Shown here in pieces: positions 33,801-43,194 of a DNA stretch of 64,000 nt. The stretch spans positions 2,861,614 to 2,925,613 of the forward strand of contig NC_089181.1 of NCBI RefSeq assembly GCF_947507565.1. Direction: 5' to 3'. This DNA is from Oscarella lobularis. Lineage: Eukaryota > Porifera > Homoscleromorpha > Homosclerophorida > Oscarellidae. Below the pieces are notes generated by a model that had not been told where the DNA came from, did not search any database, and saw nothing but the letters and a program-made list of their open reading frames with translations. A program made the translations under genes and the position numbers. The number at the start of each line of letters is the position of its first letter. Position 1 is the stretch's first letter.

Positions 33801-36800
33801 GTATGGGAATTTCTTTGCGAATGCCGTTTTCGTTTTTAATTAAAAGGAAATATGCCGCTTTGGCATGCCAAGATAGAAACGTGAGGTGAGAATGGTATAG
33901 CTATGGCTATTATAGTTTCTACGCGATGTCACACAGGATTTATGACATAAGTAGCGGGAAACTAAAGAGAAGCTATAAGGCAGGATCCGACGAAGGAACA
34001 TTGGTCAAAGTGAGTCTTTTTTCTTTCTTTGAGTTGGAAGCAATCCTCGCGAGGATTTGTTTCTCTTCTCTTAGTTGGCGTTGGATTGTTCGGGTATTTA
34101 TGGAGCGAGCTGCTCAGATAAGACGCTGTCGCTTTTTGATTTTTACTCGGGCGAGAGCCTTGCCAGGATGCACGGCCACTCAGGTTCAGCTTCCTCAATC
34201 ACAGCGCTATTAACCGTCGTGTCTTGTCTTAGACGTGATCACCGATATAAAGTTTAGCGCCGACATGAGTCGACTCGTATCTGTTTCCGCTGATAGGTAA
34301 AATAAGAAGGTGAAGCGTAATATTTTCTAATGGGTTTTGCCTGTTCTGTTTTTCAGCTGCATTTTTGTCTGGAAACTGGCCCCTTCGTTGACAAATGTAA
34401 GGTTTCATTCCTCATTATTTCATTTTCTATTAATTAAACGTATTAATTTTCAAGGCGATGAAGGAACGACTGGCGGAGATAGAGCAGCATAGCGTAGCAG
34501 CTCTTGCCGCAGAATCAGCAAGAATGAAGTAAGAGAATGTCTTCGTATTCTGTACCTAATTTCTCTTATCCTAAAGACGAAGAGAGACATATAGCACTGG
34601 CTACATTCTCCGCGAAGAGGAAAACGAAGAAGAGACGTGGAACCCAGACGTCGAAGGAGCCGGCGGCGACGACGTCGCACCATCGCCTCACGATCACCCA
34701 CCCTTGGGCTATCGATTCAGCATAAGTAGACTACCGCAGTGGGCACAAAAACGAGTGCGTCGCTATTATCACGTTTACGCCGTCGACGACTGACGCCTTC
34801 TTTCAGGTCGGCGGGGTCGATGCGACAACGGCTGCTGAACGTAAAGAAACGGCAACGTCTTTGCCGGCTACTCAACCCAGAGGAAGATGGGCACAAGTAA
34901 GAAATTTTGTAAGCAATTTTGTGCCTTTTATTCACCGGTTAACGGTCTAGCGGGGTGGAATGGAATCCTTGGCAGTGGCCAACGAATTTGAGGTGGAGAC
35001 ATCCTCTGTACAATCCGAAGAAACCGACGCGGTTTGTTGTGAGACGCGTACAAGTGCACCTCTTTTGTGATAGAGATTTCTCCCGTCTTCGTGCAGCGTC
35101 CTTCTTCGTTAAAACTTATAGAGAGACGCGTGTCTGCTCCCGCAATTTGTTCTCCTCTTGAAACGCCCGAAGATAGCTCTCTGAACGACAGCGACGACGA
35201 AACGGTGCAGGACAATCCGGTCATCTATCCGCAGGGCAACGTCGGCGAAGAAGGAGAAGAGTTCGTAGATGATTTTGTAGACTCGATTGTCTCGTTAAAA
35301 GTAAACTGAATCTAGGTTTGAAGTTACCATAACGTCGCCTCCTACTCTATCCGTGCAACGTCAGGACTCCGAACTACTGGACGAGCCGTCGACCGAAGAG
35401 AACGAAATTCCCGAATTGCCTACTCCATCGCAGGAGAAAGGTATACCAGTTCCAAAGGGGTCTTTGCTAATTTCTAAAGTTAGAATTGAAAGCTAATCGG
35501 TCGCTGAAACGCGATGGTACACACATATATGAAACTTTCACTTTTAATTAATTAGTCTCTACGTAAATCGCGTCTTTTTTTTCTTCGCAGACGACGAGGT
35601 TGAACAGAGCGAGACTTTTCTGAAGACGAATTTCGAGAACGATTTCGAGCATCTCACTGCGTCCGTCGCCGAGCGAATTTTTGGCCAGAAAACGCTTTCG
35701 AGGCAAGACGAATCGTCGCCGCCGTGTCTTCGTCACAGTTTGTCAGCGAGATTCCTATCCAAGTCCATCCTCTTAGGGTAATCGGATTGGAACGGCGATC
35801 GCTTTGAATATCGTGGACATTTTTTAGCGATCCCAATCAGATGCGCATACCAGCAGCCGCTTTGCAGAACGTCACCACGCGTTTGGAAACAGCCGCCGAT
35901 GAAGGAGACGAAACGAACGCGCAAGAGACGCTAAAGACGACGAATGTCTCTCCTCGAAGCGGCAGAAAGATGCCTACCATTCCCAATGTCTCTTCCAAAG
36001 ATGTACGTATTGAGGGAAGAAGAGCAAATTTCACTAGAATATTTGATTTCAGCTGGAGCAAAGGAAGACGGAGATGGCGCAGGAAGTTGAGAAGACGAGA
36101 AAAAGGCTGGAAAACGTATGCGCCGCCGCGGCGCGTGTTTTGTCGCAGCTAACAGCGATTCGCCTATTTGATTGTTCTAGTTGGGATTGAGAGTTTCAAA
36201 GTCTCAAAAGGAAAAGGAAGTCGACGGCTCTTCCATGGAAGCGACGCCTGCTCCTATACGAGAACAATCGCCTCCAGTATTCACTCTATTCTTGCGTCGC
36301 ATCTAACTAAAGATTTCTACGTAGACAAAGAGAAGGAGCAGGGCTCTTCCCGAACCGCAGACGACGTCGACTCCATTGCCTATGGTACAAAGGAATTGTA
36401 TCTCTGACTGTACGCGTGCCTATAGTCTTTTCTGCTTGGAAGGCGCAACAGGCAAGAGCCGCTAGAAGGGCAGCTAAGGCAGCCGAAGCAGCACAAGGAC
36501 ATCAAACTGAAGCCAAGACCCCTGATGTTAGCAATATTGTAGATAAGGCGGAGGATTTGGCAGCCGCTGAAGAACCGACGGCGAGGGCAGTAGCATCGTC
36601 AGAAGGTAAGCAAACGAACGTACTGTTCGCGGCGTCGTCCGCGTGAAAAAGCCTGGCGTCGTCGTAGAGAGTGACGAACAACTTCTTCTGAGCGAATTGA
36701 ATCAATTGCAAGAGCACTTTCGATCAGGACGCGAAAGAGCGACGGCTCTAGTGGAAAAGGTGATTTGACCACCGCATTTAGCGGAAACAACTATTTCGTT

Positions 36801-36964
36801 TATAGATCAAGCAGAGATCTGACTCGTCTGCACCATTCGATTCGGTACTAGCGAACGTAAGAGACGAAGTGGCGAAAACGAGGGACGTATTGGGACGCAA
36901 CGTCATCGACGAATTCGCCGACGCCTTGGAACTTTTGAAAGCGACGCTTGCAAATAACGCGTAG
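30878..36964 (+). CDS. WDR62/MAPKBP1: WDR62 / MAPKBP1-type WD40 scaffold
   Basis: Large double WD40-propeller scaffold; the vertebrate paralogues WDR62 and MAPKBP1 act at spindle poles and in JNK signalling. A basic N-terminus ([20 protein letters not shown]) is followed by propeller blades: [75 protein letters not shown]-type [95 protein letters not shown] and the last blade [20 protein letters not shown], then [11 protein letters not shown]. The C-terminal half is disordered and acidic and ends in a helical segment ([12 protein letters not shown]...[20 protein letters not shown]), comparable to the conserved C-terminal helix pair of both paralogues. Stop TAG is at 36962-36964. I cannot say which paralogue it is closer to; it is probably the pre-duplication form. 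Confidence 0.92.
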
Positions 36965-37006
36965 AAAAGAAAATAGACGTGCGTGACACTGAATTCTATT
37001 GTTTAT

Positions 37007-37464
37007 TTATACGGCCGTTTCTTTTCTATCTACGCTAGCTACAAATTGTTCGACAGTAAAAGGAGACCCAGAAATCTTCGGCGTCTTGTATGATACGTAA
37101 GGTCTGAGCTAAAAAATGAGGTAGGGTAATTCGGCGCCCACATAGTCTGGCCAAATTTTGACAATCGAACCTGGAATCCCGTCAAATCTGGTACGACAAA
37201 TTCCGGCACTTTTTGTCTTTGAACTATGTATCTTCCTGCAGGTTTCGAGCTAGAATCTACATAAAAAGTGCACTGCGACGTCGTGCGTACCTTTATTCGT
37301 ATGGTAGCCCGTCGATTTGGCTCCTCGTCCTGAAATTCTTCAATCTACTTTTGAACGGCTTAGAAACGATTCTTACCTTTATAAAATATTCTGTTTCCGC
37401 GTTTGGACGTCATATTGCCGCGCCGCGCGCCACGAATTAGTCCTCGAATGACGTTTAGAGGCAT
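37007..37464 (-). CDS. MRPL41: mitochondrial large-subunit ribosomal protein L41
   Basis: Component of the mitoribosome large subunit. Four exons on the minus strand splice into [63 protein letters not shown] Q and LRPYVSYKTPKISGSPFTVE QFVASVDRKETAV. Human MRPL41 has the same [38 protein letters not shown]. Introns are 45-65 nt with clean gt/ag ends. The basic, Arg-rich N-terminus fits a mitochondrial presequence. The protein (about 98 residues) is shorter than human (137), lacking most of the C-terminal extension. The start ATG is at 37462-37464, stop TAA at 37007-37009, only 42 bp from the stop of the convergent WDR62/MAPKBP1 gene. Start to start with PPP1R36 is 76 bp. Confidence 0.93.
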
Positions 37465-37540
37465 TTTTCTTCGAAGTTACGTAAGTGTGCGTGCGCTAAC
37501 GAAATGCTAATCGCCTGATCGCTACTTACGTACACAGAGA

Positions 37541-39634
37541 ATGACCCGCCCGCCTCTCGGCGTTTGGTTTTGGAAGGACTTGCCGGGGGGAGACGATCGA
37601 AGCGGCGGTGGCGATTGGATTGACTGGAGTAGCGTCGAGCGTCGACGACGAAGTGGCAAAGGGCATTTTGGTCTCGATTATACGAGGTTCGGAGGAGAGA
37701 GAACGCGACAACAAGTTAGTTATTCTTTTGCACACGTGCAGCTCACATTTGCAAAAGTCTCTGGCGGAGAAATGCGAATCGAGCAAAAATGGTAGTACAC
37801 TGCGCTATCAGCGACCGAATATCGATAAAAGCGAAGAAAAGTGAACGAAACGAACCTTTTTTTTCCGTTTCTACTTGTGACGTCATTTGTTTATTCAGGC
37901 AACTCAACCGGCCCTGGCTTCCGGCTTCTGTTACCAGGGGCGACACGTCGAGACACGGCGCCGCGCTGCTCTCCACTTTTCCGCAGAACGCGTCGCTCGA
38001 CAAGCGTCACGGCATTCAGCGAGCGATGGTGGAGACACTCGGTCTCAATACCAAATCGGACGATCATCAGTCTGATCGGAAAAAGGCGATGATGGCGACG
38101 GCGACGACGGACGTAGCGGGGACGGGGACAGCGCGCTACAAGACGGCAGAGAGCGACGATGAAAAAGGAGATAAAGAGGAGAAGATAACGCTCAATCATA
38201 TCAAAGGTTCGTAGAGAGGAAAATGGGGGCAAAGAGCCAATATCAAATGTACCCTAGATGCTGTTTTTCGATACGAGAATTCGCATCCGGATATGGCGGA
38301 AGTAGTTTCCACATTGATGAGGTGTGTTTCTCAATAGAAAATTAGTAGGTAATCATAGGTTTAATTTTTCGTAGATCAAGTGGATTTGAAGACGTCCTCA
38401 TTGCCGTAATCCGCTACATTGATAGTTTCTTGAAGTCAACCGAGTTGGAGGAGAAAGAGGCACGAATGGAAAAGTAAGAAGAGATTTTTTGAAGTGAGAC
38501 GTACTTTATTTCTACGTGCACCTCTTAGTCGCGAACTTGGCAAAGCCGAGAAGATGTATCTAGCCCAACTTCGACAGCAATTGGAAGAGAGACGTCGTCA
38601 TTTGGCCAATACGTATTCGGCTGTGGTCCTCGGAGAAAGCGTGTCGCCGGTCTTTCATCATACAGCAGCGGGAAGATGGAGATCTTCGAGATCTCACTAT
38701 GATCGGCGCCTGTACGAGGTAGACTTTCTATTTGGAAGACGGAACACATTGGAAAGGCTTTCTAAATATAGTCTGTGTACGACTTTCTCATTTTGGCTGC
38801 TTGGCTGACGTTTGGACAGCAGCACTGGGAACTCATTTGCAAGGAGATAGGAAGGCAAGAGACATAGTTTTGATTATGCCACAAAACGAATTTTCTCAGA
38901 GTGTTTCGCACCCAAACGTTTAACATGTGCTCTCGTCTGTGCGACAGCAACACCGATGACGATCGAGGTAAAACCAAGAAATGACGTTAGTTAGCGAGCT
39001 GAGTTTGCTTATAGAGTTACTGGAATTGAGACGATCGAAGTCGTTGTCAAAAGCCCAGCCGACTTCAAGGTAAAAAACTCTATATAAACGTTGACTGCTC
39101 GTCATGTCTATTTGCAAATAGGAGAATTGTTCCTTCCTTATTGAAGTAAACGGATAATTGGTTTAAAGAAATTTATTATACCACGTTCCTTTCTAGGACA
39201 AAGTCTCCCGCGATGACAGTCCTAGTGCAGACGCCAAAAGAGAAGACACCTTGGCTTTTTGGAAATCACGTAGCAAGACAGAAGAAAAATCGAAGGCACT
39301 CCAGGTGGAGCCGTTTACTCTATAAATTTCTTCAACTGAAATATATTATTACTCTGCAGTCCAGCACGTATTTTATCGGTCGAAAAAGAAAGGTAAATCA
39401 TATTATATTGGCAGCTAATTACAAATACTAAATTTCACTCTATAGCCTAGAGGGCGTCGGCATCATCGGAGCAATGCTCAGCGATTACGATCCGATCACA
39501 CTGTCTTTCATCGAGCCAGACGAATGGTGACATAATCAATTAAATACAAAATTGAAATACATAATTTTTCTTGCAGCGATCAAGCTCTGAAGGAATCTAA
39601 CCTGCACTTGCCGCCCATAGACAAAGACTCATAG
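37541..39634 (+). CDS. PPP1R36: protein phosphatase 1 regulatory subunit 36
   Basis: Testis/cilium-associated PP1 regulator in vertebrates. Homology to human PPP1R36 runs through the gene: PLGVWFWKDLPG at the start (human RLGMWYWKDE), ITLNHIKG (ITLDDVKF), MAEVVSTLMRSSGFEDVLIA VIRYIDSFLKS, REL-GKAEKMYLAQLRQQLEERRR, HLANTYSAVVLGES (LAQKYCILVLGLA), a short LYE exon before FLFEDGTHWK, HWELICKEIGR with MFRTKTFNM (EIEEEVGRLFRTNMFNI), and a C-terminal exon LEGVGIIGAMLSDYDPITLS (VVGILGEPRCLFNPHTLHPL). The last exon reads DQALKESNLHLPPIDKDS and stops at 39632-39634. The ATG at 37541 is just upstream of the conserved block; vertebrate proteins have about 25 more N-terminal residues, so a further 5' exon is possible. 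It is divergent from MRPL41. Confidence 0.85.
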
Positions 39635-39727
39635 AAACAGAGCAATATTTTCATAATCAGCATTTTTAGATATTTTTGTATTGGCGCAGCACATTCGGGA
39701 CGTCGCGACAAAGTCACGGAAGAGAAC

Positions 39728-40306
39728 ATGGAGGACGGCGGCTTCGACGATGCATTCGTCTCGTCGAACGCAACAAGCTCTCGCATTCTGTTACCTGTAG
39801 GCCCGCTGCCGCCGCTATCGAGCCGTACCAGTGGCGACGATCACGTAAACTCGTTGGGTAAGCCTAAGGGCGTTGGATGCTCTCGAAAAACACGCTCTCC
39901 GGCTTTAGAAACGAAGCTAGAACGAATGCGAACAACGAAAGCGAATAGCGATAAGAAAGTGGGACGAGAGATGGTGCGCGAAATGAGTCGGTGGCGGCAG
40001 AATCGCGAGAAACAGAATCGGGACGGGCTCCGAGTCGACGGCGATAATTTCGCTGAACAGAATGGCGAAGAAACGATGGAAAATTGGAACGAGAGTAGCT
40101 CGGAGGATTCGTCCGACAGTTCGGATGGCGAAACGAAGATCGGCGCTTGGGAACGTTCGTGTTTCAGGTGCTGTTTCTCGTCGAAACGCCACAAGCGCGC
40201 CGTTATTGTGGACCGAAATAATGCTGAGGGCGACGAAGGGTCGAATCTGATTGATCGCGAATGGGTAGACGATACAGCCGAGTCGAATGAATGCGATTTT
40301 TCCTAG
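39728..40306 (+). CDS. hypothetical polar protein, single exon
   Basis: Open frame of 192 codons between PPP1R36 and SPATA7; I do not recognise it. The middle is basic and helical (RSPALETKLERMRTTKANSD, KKVGREMVREMSRWRQNREK), then an acidic Ser-rich stretch (NESSSEDSSDSSDGETK) and a cysteine cluster WERSCFRCCFSSKRHKR. An acceptor-like tttttgtattggcgcag ends at about 39690, so an upstream exon may exist and the true start could be earlier than 39728. It may instead be a 5' exon or UTR of SPATA7, whose first homologous exon begins at 40344. The antisense frames are also partly open but have no family features. Confidence 0.4.
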   Translation: MEDGGFDDAFVSSNATSSRILLPVGPLPPLSSRTSGDDHVNSLGKPKGVGCSRKTRSPALETKLERMRTTKANSDKKVGREMVREMSRWRQNREKQNRDGLRVDGDNFAEQNGEETMENWNESSSEDSSDSSDGETKIGAWERSCFRCCFSSKRHKRAVIVDRNNAEGDEGSNLIDREWVDDTAESNECDFS

Positions 40307-40343
40307 CATCCGGGACCGATACATCTTCGCGTCGCCTTAGCGA

Positions 40344-41706
40344 ATGCAGGCGAAAAACAAACCGAAACTGCGCAATTGGAAGAGCACCGATGACAGAATG
40401 GCATTAAAAAGCAACGGTACGTGTAATACTTATCGAAAATGCGAGAAATCGCGGAGAACGGGCCCTCTTTCAGCTTTCGCGCCAAAGACGGTGGCCTTGG
40501 GAGGGCGCCAGCTCGTCGACGATCACATGACTGCACATTACAATAGACTAAGAAACGCCAGACGTAAGCGTAGTCGATCGCGACCAACGACAAAGAACAA
40601 AAAATGAATTTTCCGGTGGGGGCGGGGACAGCGAGTGTCGACACATCCACTCCCAAGGCAATGCTGTCCGATGTGAGAGGTGAGCAAAGGCTGCTGGGCG
40701 AGTTCTAAACTTTTAATTAATTAATTAATTAATTATTGTAGTGCGAGATCGAGATAAGAAAGAAGGGAGTTTAAAAAGACGTCCTTTTTCTGCAGTAACT
40801 GTGAGTATGGGGAGACTAAAATTCAATACAGTACTGTTCTATAGGGCATGTTTGTAGTTGGCAAGAGATTCTGGTCAGGATGATAAAGGACATTGGGTAG
40901 TCAACGCTGATTTGGATTCTGCTCAGAATTCGACGGAGCGTTCTCGTCCCGGTATTTATGTCTTGAAGTCATATGAGGGTCGTCGACGCGCCGATAGCGC
41001 GAGAACGTTGCCGGCGTGGAAACCTGCTGGCATTTATGGTCTGAGTGATCCCTCCGGTGCCATTCCAGTGCAATCGAGGAGTCAGAAAAAGATGATGACA
41101 GAAGATGTGGAGAAAAAGCTTTTGGACGAAAAGGGAGGGACAGAGGAAGTGCAGGACGAAAGAGTAGATGGAAATGGAGATAAAGACGACGTGGAGAGTT
41201 TTATGGCGTCTCATCGAAGTTTGACAAGGTACAAAACCTGTCCTGTGTATCATATGAGGTTCTAATAATAATGTATTCAATAATAGTTTAGGTCGCGTTA
41301 GCGAGTTTCACGAGCAGCGGCTTGACGAAACATTGAAGAAGCAACAGAATGAGTAAAAAGTCACTTGGAATATTTTGACCTCTCCGTATCGATTGTTATT
41401 GTTTAGAGACAAAGAACTGCTTTATTTGGAGTTTATTTCAGATTTAACAAATGATATCTTGACCAGAGGAATATATAGTAATAGGTAAAGAGAACGTTCT
41501 GAGGCGAACCTTCAAGTGCTAACTATGGTTGTGTACCTTAAGGGCTTTACAGCTTGTCTTTGAGTCACACATGCAGAGAAGAAAAAATGAACTTGATGAG
41601 GTGAGCCATGCTCTTTTTGTATTTTTTTCAGTTGAATTGAAGGGTTCGTTAGAGAATTATGCGAGAGAAAGTCAAACAGTTAGAGGAAGATTTAGGGATT
41701 GTCTAA
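40344..41706 (+). CDS. SPATA7: spermatogenesis-associated protein 7 (ciliary transition-zone protein)
   Basis: Vertebrate SPATA7 works at the photoreceptor connecting cilium and in sperm. Two blocks carry the identification: LVDDHMTAHYNRLRNAR (human LVKNHMAVHYNKILSAK) near 40500-40565 and DKELLYLEFISDLTNDILTR GIYSNR-LVFESHMQRRKNELDE (human EEELLYLSFIEDVTDEILKL GLFSNRFLERLFERHIKQNK) near 41406-41600. Between are a basic RPFSAVT exon and a large disordered exon (40858-41229; GIYVLKSYEGRRRADSARTL). About nine exons with canonical ends. The last readable exon is RIMREKVKQLEEDLGIV with stop 41704-41706, so the protein is shorter than human SPATA7; it stops soon after the conserved block and lacks the long vertebrate tail. 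The start at 40344 is the first ATG of the open frame and is uncertain. It follows PPP1R36, another sperm/cilium gene. Confidence 0.82.
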
Positions 41707-41910
41707 GCGCGATACGCTTTTTCACGGAAATTTAAATGACAGATGTAAAGTACATAGGACGCGTTCTTTATCGTACTACCACCATCTCTTGGTCTCAAGT
41801 AAGTGAATCGGCAAGACGAAGCTCCGCACAGTCACATCAAGACGAACGCAAGAGGACACAAAGAGACAGGTAACTATGTCAGAAAGCAGTGTTCATTGTT
41901 ATTAACGTTC

Positions 41911-42216
41911 GTTTTTTAGGAGATGGGGTCCTGAGCACGACCTCGTGATCAAAAAACTGCTCTCAGCCGGGGTCCTGAGCATGACCCCGTCATCAAAAAC
42001 TGCTCACTTGTAGACAAGGGAAGGGACGGTCACTTTATTTAATAAATTTGAAAAAAATGCATAGGTCTCCTCAAGTTTCGTGCAAAGGCAGTTTTGACGG
42101 GGTCATGCCCAGGACCCCTGCGAGGCAGTTTTTGATAATGGGGTCATGCCCGGGACCCCGGTAGAGCAGTTTTTTAATGACAGGGTCATGCTCAGGACCC
42201 CCAGTCCTAAAAAACA
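41911..42216. mobile_element. foldback/MITE-like element of inverted 41-44 bp repeats
   Basis: About 306 bp with matching ends: GTTTTTTAGGA..TGGGGTCC on the left and, on the opposite strand, GTTTTTTAGGACTGGGGGTC from the right. Inside are five copies of a unit built on GGGGTCCTGAGCATGACCCC followed by GTCATCAAAAACTGCTC: two forward (41925, 41969) and three inverted (from 42099, 42140 and about 42182), around a unique AT-rich centre. Each unit contains its own GGGGTC/GACCCC inverted pair. No coding capacity is seen. It lies between the converging SPATA7 and the unidentified minus-strand exons. Target-site duplications could not be defined. It would be a non-autonomous element. Confidence 0.65.
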
Positions 42217-42371
42217 CACTTAGCCAAATATGAGGCGATGAATCTGCTTACCGGATAAATCCTGACGGAGAGCTGCAGTCCCCACAGCTGATGTGTCCCT
42301 GCTACCGTCCTCTGTAGACGCATGCAGGCACGTTTTCGATGTAGGCATCGTTCTCCGACAAAGACTACCAA

Positions 42372-43194
42372 TAAAGATAGTAGCCCCTGTTCAAAGATGC
42401 ACGCCATAGGGTGGGCAGTTTTTCTCCTCGTGCCCAGGAGAGGTGGCCGTTTAGACGATATTGCCTCATACCACAGGAGGCATACAATGGCCTTTTAGGG
42501 GTTTGCGACTTATAATTAAGTTGCGAACCCCGTGGTCTCTTGAACCAACCCGTCTCTGCCGAGGACGTTGGGACCGCAGTCAACCTCTTCGTCTCCGAAA
42601 AATTGCACAAACGCAAAACTCCTATGTGACCGTCCTAAGATCTTTTTGCAACGTCGAGGGCCCCCGAGCGTTTCACAAATGTGTCGCGCTGCTTTTTAGG
42701 ATTCCGCTTACCTTTGTAGCCAAGGCGGCGGCCTGCATGACGCCGTTGAAGTTCTGCTCAGCCACTGGCGAAGTAGGGTTAGCGCACGTTATCGTTACCG
42801 CTGTGCCGTCCCGCCATTTCGCCATTCGAATGAGTAAGGAGCCGGGTTTGTTGACATGCCGACAGTCGTCATTCATCTTCTGAATCCCTGTAGCGTTCGA
42901 GCTCACTCGCGAGCGGTCACAAATCGAATTCCAGGCGATGTTCAAAATCTCAAAAACGCCGACGGACGATTTCCATTTAGAAAGGGCAAATACAGCGCGA
43001 GGTAAGAGCATTTTTCCTACAAACGTTGCGATATTAATTAATTCCTCAATTAATCAATCTGCGGAAAAACATATTATACAAGTGAATTGAGACATGGAGG
43101 CTGTCATACCGAAAACATGCCTTCTGCTGAGTCTGGAACGATCTCGACCAAACGCACTTCTTCCCGTGACAAAGTCCTTCAAATAAAAAGCATC
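42372..43194 (-). CDS. unidentified spliced minus-strand exons 3' of ASTE1
   Basis: A set of candidate exons with good splice signals but no family I recognise. Reading the minus strand: 43194-43110 after ttttag, ending before gtatgac; about 43018-42712 after gtttgtag, containing LLPRAVFALSKWKSSVGVFE and CRHVNKPGSLLIRMAKWRDG, TAVTITCANPTSPVAEQNFN, ending ATK before gtaagcg; and about 42635-42372 starting DGHIGVLRLCNFSETK after atcttag. A further short piece (RTVAGTHQLWGLQLSVRIYP) lies near 42260-42320. These could be a 3' extension of the ASTE1 transcript, whose end they abut, a separate gene, or transposon-derived sequence next to the foldback element. Exon linkage, reading frame of the first exon and strand are tentative. 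Confidence 0.35.

Noticed and set aside
39841-40656. Minus-strand ORFs of 117-135 codons opposite the hypothetical gene and SPATA7
   Set aside because: They mirror the plus-strand Ser/Arg-rich sequence. SPATA7 homology fixes the coding strand for part of the region.
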